Source: Pseudoalteromonas sp. H71
GTDB lineage: Bacteria; Pseudomonadota; Gammaproteobacteria; Enterobacterales; Alteromonadaceae
Length of the DNA: 64,000 nucleotides
Assembly: GCF_001468485.1 (NCBI RefSeq)
Contig: NZ_LODI01000013.1
Coordinates: forward strand, 203,400 to 267,399
Direction of reading: 5' to 3'
Shown here: positions 8,654-18,350 of the stretch, in pieces
Layout of the letters: every line of letters begins with the position of its first letter
Numbering within the stretch: position 1 is the first letter of the stretch
Made by a program: the position numbers and the translations under genes
The notes under the pieces: generated by a model
The model's database searches: none
What the model was told of the DNA's origin: nothing
The model's input: the letters and a program-made list of their open reading frames with translations, nothing else

Positions 8654-9400
8654 TTACTTTTTTATTTGTGCATCTAATGACTTGCCATTGACTGCAGTTG
8701 AATCATCACTCATTAAATATAAGTAAGTAGGCATTATGCTTTCAGGCGTTGCCAACTTATCTCTATCTTCACCCGGGTATGCCGATGCGCGCATTGATGT
8801 ACGTGTGGCGCCTGGATTAATACAGTTTACGCGAATGTTTGTTTTACCTACTTCACAAGCCCACGTTTGCATCATACCTTCAACTGCAAACTTAGAGATG
8901 GCATAGGGCCCCCAAAACTCACGCCCTTTTCGACCAACACCTGATGAGGTGAAAACAATAGACGCGTAGTCTGATTTACGCATTACGGGGAATAATGCTT
9001 TGGTGATCATTGCTTGAGCTGTCACATTAACTTTCATGATGTTCTCAAACGTAGATGAACAAAAATGCTCTAGTGGCCCAAGAGAGCCAAGTATGCCTGC
9101 ATTATTTAGAAGCCCGTCTAAACGGCCAAACTGATTTTCAATAGTCGCAGCAAGATCACGATAATTTTGTTTTGTCGCGCCCTTTAAGTCCATTGGTACA
9201 ATTGCAGGTTTAGGATACCCGGCATTCACAATTTCATCGTATACGCATTCAAGTTTATTTGTTGTTTTACCTAATAAAATGACTGTAGCACCATGTTTGG
9301 CATAAGTAATAGCCGCTACTCGGCCAATACCATCGCCCGCGCCGGTGATTAAAATAACTTTATCGTTTAATGCATTTTCAGCTGCTTGATAAGTGTGCAT
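8654..9400 (-). CDS. yciK: YciK-family short-chain dehydrogenase/reductase
   Basis: About 248 residues from the ATG at 9400 (MHTYQAAENALNDKVILITG). Longer in-frame starts reach 9451 but add an atypical N-terminus. Rossmann cofactor motif TGAGDGIGR near residue 20, NNAG near 98, and the catalytic Ser (FTSSGVGR), Tyr and Lys (YAISKFA) of classical SDR enzymes. C-terminal motifs NPGATRTSMRASAYPGED and IMPTYLYLMSDDS match E. coli YciK closely. The physiological substrate is unknown to me; the family is cytoplasmic and NAD(P)-dependent. Single-gene minus-strand unit converging on scpB-rluB. Confidence 0.9.
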   Translation of the reverse strand: MHTYQAAENALNDKVILITGAGDGIGRVAAITYAKHGATVILLGKTTNKLECVYDEIVNAGYPKPAIVPMDLKGATKQNYRDLAATIENQFGRLDGLLNNAGILGSLGPLEHFCSSTFENIMKVNVTAQAMITKALFPVMRKSDYASIVFTSSGVGRKGREFWGPYAISKFAVEGMMQTWACEVGKTNIRVNCINPGATRTSMRASAYPGEDRDKLATPESIMPTYLYLMSDDSTAVNGKSLDAQIKK

Positions 9401-9606
9401 AAAAGTACCAATTGATAGATTTTTTTTGATTTTAACATAGCAAATCGACAAGTAATCGAATTTATTGAAAAATTAGGTGGCGAAAAAAGAAACTTTACGT
9501 TAAGTTTAACTGGTCTAATGTCTCATTAATAATCTGATTACATTGTTTTAACTTGATACACTGATTAAACACACTATAAAAATAAAATATGTTCGGAGTC
9601 ACCAAT

Positions 9607-12036
9607 ATGAAGAAAATGCTACTTTCACTCTCTGTCACTGCTGCTTTAGCAGGTTGTGGCGGCGGAGAAACGTTAGAAGATGTTAAGAATGAAACCGCTA
9701 CAGTAGTACCCATGGCCACGGTTAGCTTTGACCCCGCCAACGGTGTAATTTCTGTTCCCAACGATTTATTAATGAGCGGCACCCAAGATGGTACTTTAAA
9801 CATCCCGGGTGAGCTAGATGACGATAATGTATCTATCCCAAGAGCAGCTTATGCTGACCCTCAGCTTGCGCTAGGTGCACTTGACGGCTGGTCGTCTCAG
9901 GTTCCTTATAAAGTTGATTTGACATTTCCACCCACTGTATCACTTGACGAAGCGTCAGCTGGAACACCAGGCAGCGTAAGAATTTTTGAAGTAATAATGG
10001 GTGCAAGCTTAACAGATGCAGAATGTTCTGTTGCTCCAGCAGGCGCTGCTTGTAAGCTAGTAGGTGAATTAACATTTGGTGTTGATTTTGTTACTCAAGC
10101 TTCTGGAAATGCCGTTGCGATTATTCCTCTTAAGCCTTTTAAGGCAGGTAGTTCGTACATTAACGTTCTAACTACGGGTCTTAAAGATTCAATGGGTCGC
10201 TCTATTGCACCGTCGTCTACTTATGGTTTAGTGAAACAAGAAGCGCCATTAATTACCGAATCTCAACTGGCATTGCAAGGTGCTGTAAATAGTTACGAGA
10301 ATGTAGTTGTAAGCTCTGGTGATATTTCAAAAGAAGATATTATTTTCTCCGGCGCAATGACAATTCAGTCAGCGGGTCCGGTACTTGGCACAATAAAAAA
10401 TCTATTGGCTGCAAGTTTACAGAACGACGCTTTGCCTACACCTGCACTTCAAGTTCCTGAACAACCAATGGTTAATGTGCAACAAGTGTTTGCATCTCAG
10501 GGTGTAACGGTATCGGCTGCGTTTTCAGGCGTTCAATATCAAAAAGGTAGCATTATGTTACCTATGTACCTTGGTACGCCAACAGGCACAGATATTAGCG
10601 ATTTAAACGACACATATTGGCAAGGTATGTGTGATAACGCTGTAGCTCTTCAGGGTTACAAAGCAGTTGCAGGTGATGCATTTCCAACTGATCCTATCAG
10701 TGAAAACGATGGGTTATGTTCGGCACTGAGTGGCGGACAGTTACGTGATTTAGGTATCGATAGTACACGTCATTTAACAAAATATAACTCAATTCCTAAA
10801 GTACAAAGCATGGCTAACGTGCCAGTACAAATGACTAAGCCAATTTTACCAATTATTAACGGTGTGCGCGCGCAGCTACAGTTACCTGCAATTGAAATGC
10901 CTGAAGGTGGTTGGCCTGTTGTTATGATGCAACATGGTATTACAACCAACAAAGAAAGTATGCTTGCATTAACTGCTCAGCTTTCTATTCAAGGTTTTGC
11001 AACGGTTGCAATTGATCATCCTCGCCATGGTGAACGAGGTGTAGATGTTGACGGTGATGGTAACGACGACTTTAATGCAACAACCGGTTCAGTACTTAGT
11101 TACATGAATTTAAGTTCTTTATTAGTTGCACGTGATAGTTTGCGCCAATCTGCTGCAGATTTATTAGGTTTACGTTTAGGTTTAAACTTTTTGCAAGATG
11201 CAACTATTAACAGCCAAGATGTTACTTACATTGGACATTCACTAGGCTCTATTGTTGCTCCTGCGTTTATTGCACAGGCTAACAATCCATTAGCGCCGAC
11301 TGTTGACCCATTATTTAATGTAAACACAGTGGCTCTTGCAAGTGGCGGTGGTGGTATTGCTAGCTTCTTATTAGAATCAGCAGCATTTGGCCCGTTTATT
11401 CAAGGCTCTGTACTTTCTCAAGCTGGTACAACTGAAGCTGATGAGTTTAATGCCTTCTTGCAAGGTGATGCAGTTTCTAACTGTGGCGCTACACTACCCG
11501 ATATGGAAGCATACTTAACGTGTGGTTATAACGAATACATTGCGTCTATTACAACGGCAGGTGAAACAGCCAAGCTTACTAACATTCAAGGCGTGTTTAC
11601 GCAGTTTGCGTTTGCTTCTCAAACAGCATTAGACAGTGGTGACCCAACTAATTACGCAGCAGCGGTACAAGCGTTGGGTACACCTGTTTATACTAATGTG
11701 GTAGTGGGTGACGGCGGTGAAAACAAGCCGGATCAAGTTATTCCACCAATGGCTGCTAACAATCCTATTTCTGGTACAATTCCACTTGCTAATTTTATGG
11801 GATTAGAAACAGTAAGCACGACGCAGGCAATGACAGAAACACCATCTAGCTACTTAGTTAAATTTTCTAAGGGTCATCATGGTTCTATTTTGACACCTGC
11901 ACAAGATGCTGCACAGTCATCTACTGCAGAGGGTAGTGCTGCTGCAAATGCTGAAATGCAAATGCAAGTTGCTGTTTATTTAGCTACTCGCGGTCGTACG
12001 TTATTAGTAACAAACAGTGATGTTGTTACTGACTAA
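9607..12036 (+). CDS. Surface lipase of the Pla-1/cef (VolA-like) family, lipoprotein
   Basis: About 809 residues. The ATG at 9607 is preferred over 9589 because GGAG lies ten bases before it and the signal peptide MKKMLLSLSVTAALAGC then has a lipobox LAGC. The C-terminal half is an alpha/beta-hydrolase: VVMMQHGITTNKESML, AIDHPRHGERG and the nucleophile elbow GHSLG (Ser about 545). A late FSKGHHGSIL may supply the catalytic His. Length and layout match the Pla-1/cef lipase family, which includes Vibrio cholerae VolA, a surface-exposed lysophospholipase that releases fatty acids for uptake. The N-terminal half (about 20-420) carries Ig-like or beta-sandwich-like sequence. Monocistronic with a strong terminator. 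The exact substrate is inferred. Confidence 0.87.
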   Translation: MKKMLLSLSVTAALAGCGGGETLEDVKNETATVVPMATVSFDPANGVISVPNDLLMSGTQDGTLNIPGELDDDNVSIPRAAYADPQLALGALDGWSSQVPYKVDLTFPPTVSLDEASAGTPGSVRIFEVIMGASLTDAECSVAPAGAACKLVGELTFGVDFVTQASGNAVAIIPLKPFKAGSSYINVLTTGLKDSMGRSIAPSSTYGLVKQEAPLITESQLALQGAVNSYENVVVSSGDISKEDIIFSGAMTIQSAGPVLGTIKNLLAASLQNDALPTPALQVPEQPMVNVQQVFASQGVTVSAAFSGVQYQKGSIMLPMYLGTPTGTDISDLNDTYWQGMCDNAVALQGYKAVAGDAFPTDPISENDGLCSALSGGQLRDLGIDSTRHLTKYNSIPKVQSMANVPVQMTKPILPIINGVRAQLQLPAIEMPEGGWPVVMMQHGITTNKESMLALTAQLSIQGFATVAIDHPRHGERGVDVDGDGNDDFNATTGSVLSYMNLSSLLVARDSLRQSAADLLGLRLGLNFLQDATINSQDVTYIGHSLGSIVAPAFIAQANNPLAPTVDPLFNVNTVALASGGGGIASFLLESAAFGPFIQGSVLSQAGTTEADEFNAFLQGDAVSNCGATLPDMEAYLTCGYNEYIASITTAGETAKLTNIQGVFTQFAFASQTALDSGDPTNYAAAVQALGTPVYTNVVVGDGGENKPDQVIPPMAANNPISGTIPLANFMGLETVSTTQAMTETPSSYLVKFSKGHHGSILTPAQDAAQSSTAEGSAAANAEMQMQVAVYLATRGRTLLVTNSDVVTD

Positions 12037-12063
12037 ACATACGCTCTAAAACATATCTAATAC

Positions 12064-12090
12064 AAAGCCACTTTAAAGTGGCTTTTTTTT
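12064..12090 (+). terminator. Rho-independent terminator after the lipase gene
   Basis: Perfect stem AAAGCCACTT / AAGTGGCTTT followed by a T tract. Confidence 0.92.
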
Positions 12091-12138
12091 GCTTAAAAGC
12101 ATGATAAATTAGCGTAAATTTAAAATCGGAGAAATCAG

Positions 12139-13155
12139 TTGGAATTTTTATACGAATACGGTTTGTTTTTTGCCAAAACAGTTACCTTTGTTATCGCGGT
12201 AGGACTTATTTTAATGATGCTTGTTGGCGCTGCTGTAAAGCCAAAAGCAAAAAAGGGTGAAATACAAATTGATGATGTATCGGCTCAGCTGAGTGAGCTT
12301 AAAGAAAATTTTTTACAAAATACATTAAGTAAAAAAGAACTTAAAGTGCACGATAAAGAGCGTAAAGCGCTCGACAAAAAGTCAGATAAAGAAGGTGCAA
12401 AACCTCGTCTTTATGTTATTGATTTTATTGGGAGTATGGATGCTCATGAAGTTGAAAGTTTAAGAGAAGAAATTACAGCAATCATTTCAATTTCAGATCC
12501 TAAAAAAGATAAAGTCCTAATTCGCTTGGAAAGTGGCGGCGGAGTAGTACATGGTTATGGGCTTGCTGCATCGCAATTGCAGCGCATTAAATCAGCAGGA
12601 ATACCGCTGAGTGTGTCTATTGATAAAGTAGCAGCAAGTGGTGGTTACATGATGGCTTGTGTTGCTGATGAAATACTAGCAGCACCTTTTGCTATAGTTG
12701 GGTCTATTGGCGTAATAGCGCAAATTCCAAATTTTAATAAAATTTTGAAAAAAAATGATGTTGAGTTTGAACAAATTACTGCAGGTGAGTTTAAACGAAC
12801 TTTAACCCTTTTTGGTGAGAACACAGACAAAGCACGCGAAAAATTTCGTGATGAAATAGAACAAACGCATGATTTATTTAAAACCTTTGTTAGTTCACAG
12901 CGTCCGAGTTTAGATATAGACCAAGTTGCAACGGGTGAGCATTGGTTTGCAACACAAGCAATAGACAAAGGCCTAGTTGACGTTATTAAAACAAGTGACG
13001 ATGCATTACTTGAACAGCAATACGAACGTCAAATTTATAATGTTAAGTACAAAGTAAAAAAAGGACTAAGCGATAAATTTGCGCTTGGGCTAAGTAGTGG
13101 CGTAAATAAAATAGGGGTAAACTTAATATCTAAGTTTAAATCGCTAAACCCGTAG
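12139..13155 (+). CDS. sohB: SohB family inner-membrane S49 peptidase
   Basis: A 338-residue protein. The start is TTG (12139-12141), supported by GGAGA seven bases upstream and by an N-terminus (MEFLYEYGLFFAKTVTFVIA) that aligns with SohB. One membrane segment (about residues 10-32) anchors a peptidase S49 domain. The Ser-Lys dyad is predicted as Ser167 (AASGGY) and Lys219 (GEFKRTLT). The linker at about 40-90 is highly charged, as is usual in SohB. SohB was first found as a multicopy suppressor of htrA in E. coli, so a role in envelope protein quality control is likely. Monocistronic, ending at a bidirectional terminator shared with the convergent symporter gene. Confidence 0.94.
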   Translation: MEFLYEYGLFFAKTVTFVIAVGLILMMLVGAAVKPKAKKGEIQIDDVSAQLSELKENFLQNTLSKKELKVHDKERKALDKKSDKEGAKPRLYVIDFIGSMDAHEVESLREEITAIISISDPKKDKVLIRLESGGGVVHGYGLAASQLQRIKSAGIPLSVSIDKVAASGGYMMACVADEILAAPFAIVGSIGVIAQIPNFNKILKKNDVEFEQITAGEFKRTLTLFGENTDKAREKFRDEIEQTHDLFKTFVSSQRPSLDIDQVATGEHWFATQAIDKGLVDVIKTSDDALLEQQYERQIYNVKYKVKKGLSDKFALGLSSGVNKIGVNLISKFKSLNP

Positions 13156-13183
13156 ATGTTCTTACAAAAATGTTAAGCATAAA

Positions 13184-13211
13184 AAACCCTGATAATTATC
13201 AGGGTTTATTT
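13184..13211. terminator. Bidirectional terminator between sohB and the symporter
   Basis: Perfect palindrome AAACCCTGATAA/TTATCAGGGTTT with A-rich and T-rich flanks between convergent genes. Confidence 0.88.
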
Positions 13212-13232
13212 ACACCATAAAATGCATGGCAA

Positions 13233-14564
13233 TTAGTCAATTGACTTATGGTAATCTTCTAAATCTTTTGCGGCATTAGGGTCGTTAAATATAGTTTCAT
13301 CTAACTCACCTTCGCTTTTAGCAACCGCACAGGTAACCATACAATCGCCTGTAACATTGACAGCGGTGCGAGTCATATCTAACAGTCTATCTACGCCAAT
13401 AATTATGGCAATGCCCTCTACCGGCAAGCCCACTTGATTAAGCACCATCGCAAGCATTATTAAACCAACCCCAGGTACACCTGCCGTACCGACGGACGCA
13501 AGTGTGGCTGTTAAAATTACCATTAAGTAATCAGACACCGTTAAATCAACGGCAAAAACTTGTGCAATAAATACCGTAGCCACACCCTGCATGATTGCAG
13601 TGCCGTCCATATTAATGGTTGCACCTAGCGGAATAGTAAATGAAGCTACAGAATTACTGGCACCTAACTTTTTAGTTGCTGTTTCAAGTGTTATTGGCAT
13701 GGTTGCACTAGAGCTTGATGTACTAAAGGCAAATAAACACGTGTGTTTCATTTTTGCTAAGAAAGTAGCAGGGTTTAAGCCGGTAAGGAGTTTTAATAAC
13801 AAGGTGTAGTTTACAAAGGCATGAAACAATAGCGCTAATACAACAACACCAAAGTATTTAGCTAAACTTACAATCAAATTAAGTTCAATGGTAGTAAATA
13901 GTTTGGCCATTAAAAAGAAAACACCGTAAGGGGCAATGTTCATTAGTAACGTTACTAACTTTAAGATAACGGTGTTCAAATCTTCAAAAACAGCTGCAAC
14001 ACGTTTACCTGCTGAGCCACTTAAAGCCATAGCAATACCAAATAGCAATGCAAACACAATTACTTGCAACATGTTACCTTTTGCCATCGCTTCAAAAGGA
14101 TTAGTAGGAAACATATCAATAATAACGCGCGCAAGGGTTGGGGCTTCTTTTGCATCGTAACTTGCCTGAGATGGCAAGCCAATGCCTTCACCTGGGTTAA
14201 ATAATAAGGCAAGAGTCATAGCCACGGTTATGGCTATCGCTGTTGTAATCAAATACAGCCCAATTGATTTACCACCTAAACGGCCTAATTTTTTTGGGTC
14301 GCTTAAGCTGCAGGTTCCACATACCAACGACACAAAAACAAGAGGAACAACGAGCATTTTAAGGCTAGCAATAAATATTTGACCGCCGACATGAAAAATA
14401 CCGTCAACAAAAAATGCTTTAATTGGCAAAGAGAATAACCCAAGAGGGATTAGATAATCGTCTTGACCAGCTAAGATTGCTTGAAATATAAAACCAACTG
14501 TAACACCGAGCACCATACCAATCATGATGCGAGTAGTTAAACTTAACGTACCGATTTTTGACAT
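13233..14564 (-). CDS. Dicarboxylate/amino acid:cation symporter (DAACS family)
   Basis: A 443-residue inner-membrane transporter with the eight-helix plus two-hairpin layout of the glutamate/dicarboxylate symporters. Signatures: the serine-rich hairpin FSTSSSSATMPITL, GATINMDGTAIMQG, a second hairpin around SVGTAGVPGVGLIMLAMVL, and DRLLDMTRTAVNVTGD near the C-terminus. The arginine in DMTRTAVN is the residue position associated with acidic amino acids or dicarboxylates in this family, so glutamate, aspartate or C4-dicarboxylate uptake with Na+ or H+ is likely. The exact substrate cannot be read from the sequence. Single gene. Confidence 0.9.
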   Translation of the reverse strand: MSKIGTLSLTTRIMIGMVLGVTVGFIFQAILAGQDDYLIPLGLFSLPIKAFFVDGIFHVGGQIFIASLKMLVVPLVFVSLVCGTCSLSDPKKLGRLGGKSIGLYLITTAIAITVAMTLALLFNPGEGIGLPSQASYDAKEAPTLARVIIDMFPTNPFEAMAKGNMLQVIVFALLFGIAMALSGSAGKRVAAVFEDLNTVILKLVTLLMNIAPYGVFFLMAKLFTTIELNLIVSLAKYFGVVVLALLFHAFVNYTLLLKLLTGLNPATFLAKMKHTCLFAFSTSSSSATMPITLETATKKLGASNSVASFTIPLGATINMDGTAIMQGVATVFIAQVFAVDLTVSDYLMVILTATLASVGTAGVPGVGLIMLAMVLNQVGLPVEGIAIIIGVDRLLDMTRTAVNVTGDCMVTCAVAKSEGELDETIFNDPNAAKDLEDYHKSID

Positions 14565-14755
14565 ACACCGAATCTACTTTTTATAAATTTGCCATAGACT
14601 ACCAGTAAGAAATTATTTACTACAGAAAAAATTAGTATTTACACGAAATATTTTTGTACAAAAAAGTAATAAAAAACTGTGATTTTAGACTAAGTTATAG
14701 GTTAATATGAGGTAAACAACATATTGTTAATAATAACAACGCTAGGGAGAGGTTC

Positions 14756-17700
14756 ATGCCTTTAATGCGACTACTTGGCATTTCATTGCTCAGTTTATTA
14801 CTCACAGCCTGTGGTGGCGGTGGATCAATTGAAAAAAGCGGTACAGTTGGTGGCACTGATACAGACACAGATACAACAACCTATACATTAACGCTTCAAG
14901 GGTTCTCTCAAGCAGACGCAACGCAATCAAATACTGTCACAAATACAGCTTCGTTAGATTTACGTGCAACCCTAAAAGACAATGATGGCGCTGTTGTTGC
15001 TGGCAAACGCATCACGTTCACGTTGGCCGATGATATTGGGGGTTTAAACCCTGATTCAGCGCTGACGCAAAATGATGGTATAGCAACAATCGAATTAAGT
15101 GCAGGCTCAGAGGCGGGTGCTGGTGAAGTTACTGCCACATATAATGGCGATGATGAAACATATACAGCCACATTTGCATTTCAGTCAACGGGTGGTCAAG
15201 GTGACGACACTGGCGTGAGTGGTTCAACAACATTAGAAGTCAAAATTGTTGACCAAAATGGTGAAAAATTCACCAGTACAAACCCAGTCACGGCAGATAA
15301 CACCGGTGTTGTTGTTGCAACGTTAAAATCAGATGGTGTAGCAGTTGCAGATAAGCTTATTTCTTTTGGCACTAATTTTACAGGTGTTATAACGCCTGAG
15401 CTTGGCACTGCAATCACAGATGACTCGGGTGAAGCACGCGTCACATTAGGTAGTGGTGTAGCAACAGGTGCAGGCCAAGTTGTAGCTAGTTATTCTCCAG
15501 CAAGTGGTACAAACGTAAGTAATACAGCTGTTTTTTACTCATCGGGTGATGGGGCTGCGCAAGATGAAGCGCAATTTTCAGTTTCCATAAAACTACTTAC
15601 AGGTTGTAATGCGGATTGGGATGATAACCGCAGCAATGTTAAATTAGATCCGTTATCTGTAGCGTCTGGTTGTACTGTAACCAACAGCATTTCATCTTCT
15701 GAATTGGGTGAATTATTTGTCGAGGTCACTAACGAGCAAAGTGGCGAAGGCAGTAAAAACGCGCTTGTAAATATTGAAACTAATTTAGGTACGATTCTAC
15801 CTTCTTCGGGTACTGCTTTAACTGATAACTTTGGTATTGCACTATTAAAACTTCAGCCAGGTAATACCGGTGGGGCAGGAACTGTTACGGCAACGGCTCT
15901 AGATGAAAGTGCATCTTTAAATTTTGCAGTAGGTATTGCAAACTTAACGCTTAGCGTTGATAACGGATTGAATACCAATGATGACGGGAGTGTAATACCA
16001 CTTAAAGCAGGTGGTAGTACTGTCATTGAAGTAACGCTTACAGACGAAAACGGAAACTTATATTTAACGGCTACTGACGTTGAATTTAGCTCTACCTGTG
16101 CAGTTGCCGGTGAGTCTGTAATTGATGACAGCGTAAAATCGTCAAATGGTATTGCTACAGCAACTTACAGAGCAACAGGTTGTAACATTGACGATGATGT
16201 AACAATTACTGTTGAAACAGGCGGTCAAAACTTTACTGAATCAACGGTTATTCCAGTAGAAAGCTCTGCAGTACAATCTATTCAATTTGTAGATGTAAGC
16301 GAGACATTTATAGCATTACCACCAGGCGAAGGTGGTTTACCAACGCAATCAATCGTTACGTTTAAATTACTTGATGCTGATAATATAGCGTCTTCTCAGC
16401 AACGAATAGATTTTAAATTAACTGATTCAGTGGGCGCTGCAAACTTAACGCTTACCAGTGGCAATACCGATAATGAAGGGCTAGTACAAACGACTGTAAC
16501 CTCAGGTATTGTGCCGGGGCCTTTAGTTGTTAAAGCGTGTTATGTATCTAAAGACGATGTTAAAGCACTGCCCGAAGGTGATGATTTAACGTGTTGGGTT
16601 GATGACTTTGAATTGTGTCAAACTGATCCTGGCAATGAAATTTGCCCTGAAGGTACATTAAATTTAATCCCACTTTCTGAACAAATTAGTTCTGTATCTG
16701 CGCAGCTTACGCTTGCTTCAGGTGTGACTGATCAAAACAGCTTTGATTTAAGCCCAACTACATTTAATACTAATTCACTTTACTACAACGGTATTATTAC
16801 TGATTTAACTGTATTTTTTGGTGATCAGTTTAATAATTATAACGGCGATGGTGTAGAGGCAACGGTTCTTTCAGAGGCTGGCGTAGTTGGTTCGTCAAGT
16901 AACGAAGAGACATGTAAAACAAATGACGCTACTTGTGTCGTCACGTGGCGCTCACAAGGCGACCGCCCATTCGAAGATTACAAATGGGGTAACAGAATCG
17001 GTGAAATTGATGGCAATGCGTCGACAACTGAAGGTATTAACCCTAAAACAGGCCAAATTAACTGTGACCCATACTTTGGTGCAGCTGCACCGTGTATTAA
17101 TGGTATTACACGCGCTAAAAATGACGAAAACGGCGTAGTAATGGGCGGGCGCGTAAGTGTGCTTGCAGTTACCAAAGGCCAAGAGAACTTTGTAGATGAA
17201 CAATCAACTGATGGCGTAAAACGCACGAATGGCTTATTCGATATAGGTGAATACTACGCAAGTTATGATTTACCTGAAGCCTTTATTGACCACAATGAAA
17301 ACAATAGCTTTGATAAAGCGGATTGTAGCGATGCTCGCGGCGATGATTACGATCCAGTAACAGATGCTTGTTCAGAGTTAAACTCGCGTGGTGGTCATAA
17401 CGAAACGTGGCGTGATTTAGACAATGACGGAATTTACGATGCCGCTGACGGCCTATACAATGGTTTATTATGTAGTGAAGCTGCAAATGCTGCCGGTGAA
17501 TGTTCGCGCGAGTTGGTTGAGGTTCGTAAAAACATTGAACTAGTTATGTCAGGTGATGAACCCTACGTGCGTTTCTCTGTTGTTAAAACGGATGCATTAC
17601 CAGCGCCATTTGAAGTATTTGTGCCCGCTGATTGTTCAAGTTCAGTCTCTGGTAACAGAACATTTGTAGAGTTAGAGGAGTCGGATGTATCTCAGCGTTG

Positions 17701-18106
17701 TGATGTTGCTGCTATCGACTTATCGGTTAATAATGTCGAAATCGCTAATCCTGATTTCGATCCTAATGATCCTGACGAAACAGACCCTGAAACACTCACT
17801 GTAGACATAGGTTTAACTTCAATGGCTGTGCGTATTCACTATACAGATGAATTTGGTAATCCATTACCTGCAAACACAGTGGTATCTTTAACGACGAGTA
17901 ATGGCGATCTTTCTATCATTCGTCATAGTGAAACAATACCGAATACCAATACAGATAAGCCTATGTACTCGGACGTATTAATTTCACGAGAGACAGACGG
18001 TAACGACCAAACAAGCGGTGTTTTAACCATCACGTTTGAATTTGAAAACCAATTAGGGGCTAGTAAAACCGTTTCGACAGGCATCACTATTTTTGATGAT
18101 GTTTAA
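14756..18106 (+). CDS. Large lipoprotein with repeated bacterial Ig-like (Big-1-type) domains
   Basis: A 1116-residue lipoprotein: the signal peptide ends in lipobox LTAC (Cys about 19), followed by a GGGG-rich linker and a Thr/Asp-rich spacer. The mature part begins with at least three to four repeats of the Big-1/invasin type (for example VVAGKRITFTLADDIGG, SALTQNDGIATIELSAGSEAG and VADKLISFGTNFTGV with TDDSGEARVTLGSG). The region at about 690-960 lacks obvious Ig repeats, is rich in Asp/Asn and contains DLDNDGIYDAADG and ENNSFDKADCSD stretches that look like calcium-binding loops. GGGAGAGG lies just before the ATG. Likely surface or periplasmic adhesive or structural protein; no enzyme motif seen. 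Monocistronic. Confidence 0.8.
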   Translation: MPLMRLLGISLLSLLLTACGGGGSIEKSGTVGGTDTDTDTTTYTLTLQGFSQADATQSNTVTNTASLDLRATLKDNDGAVVAGKRITFTLADDIGGLNPDSALTQNDGIATIELSAGSEAGAGEVTATYNGDDETYTATFAFQSTGGQGDDTGVSGSTTLEVKIVDQNGEKFTSTNPVTADNTGVVVATLKSDGVAVADKLISFGTNFTGVITPELGTAITDDSGEARVTLGSGVATGAGQVVASYSPASGTNVSNTAVFYSSGDGAAQDEAQFSVSIKLLTGCNADWDDNRSNVKLDPLSVASGCTVTNSISSSELGELFVEVTNEQSGEGSKNALVNIETNLGTILPSSGTALTDNFGIALLKLQPGNTGGAGTVTATALDESASLNFAVGIANLTLSVDNGLNTNDDGSVIPLKAGGSTVIEVTLTDENGNLYLTATDVEFSSTCAVAGESVIDDSVKSSNGIATATYRATGCNIDDDVTITVETGGQNFTESTVIPVESSAVQSIQFVDVSETFIALPPGEGGLPTQSIVTFKLLDADNIASSQQRIDFKLTDSVGAANLTLTSGNTDNEGLVQTTVTSGIVPGPLVVKACYVSKDDVKALPEGDDLTCWVDDFELCQTDPGNEICPEGTLNLIPLSEQISSVSAQLTLASGVTDQNSFDLSPTTFNTNSLYYNGIITDLTVFFGDQFNNYNGDGVEATVLSEAGVVGSSSNEETCKTNDATCVVTWRSQGDRPFEDYKWGNRIGEIDGNASTTEGINPKTGQINCDPYFGAAAPCINGITRAKNDENGVVMGGRVSVLAVTKGQENFVDEQSTDGVKRTNGLFDIGEYYASYDLPEAFIDHNENNSFDKADCSDARGDDYDPVTDACSELNSRGGHNETWRDLDNDGIYDAADGLYNGLLCSEAANAAGECSRELVEVRKNIELVMSGDEPYVRFSVVKTDALPAPFEVFVPADCSSSVSGNRTFVELEESDVSQRCDVAAIDLSVNNVEIANPDFDPNDPDETDPETLTVDIGLTSMAVRIHYTDEFGNPLPANTVVSLTTSNGDLSIIRHSETIPNTNTDKPMYSDVLISRETDGNDQTSGVLTITFEFENQLGASKTVSTGITIFDDV

Positions 18107-18113
18107 GTTATTG

Positions 18114-18146
18114 AAAAAAATGCCAACCTTTAGGTTGGCATTTTTC
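18114..18146 (+). terminator. Rho-independent terminator after the Ig-like lipoprotein
   Basis: Stem ATGCCAACCT / AGGTTGGCAT preceded by A and followed by five T. Confidence 0.92.
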
Positions 18147-18350
18147 ATTGTGTTCTATATATTCCACAGCAATTATTCTAAAAACATCAGTTTGTCTAAA
18201 TTAGCAACAAAAATTGTTCGTTTATTCAGTAAATACTGAAAAGTTTGTATTAAAAGCTTGTAACAACTAGTGTTTGTAGATATACCTATAAATATTCGCA
18301 CCGCTAATGCGGTAAACACATTTTCAATATTTGGTTAGAAATAGGCAACT

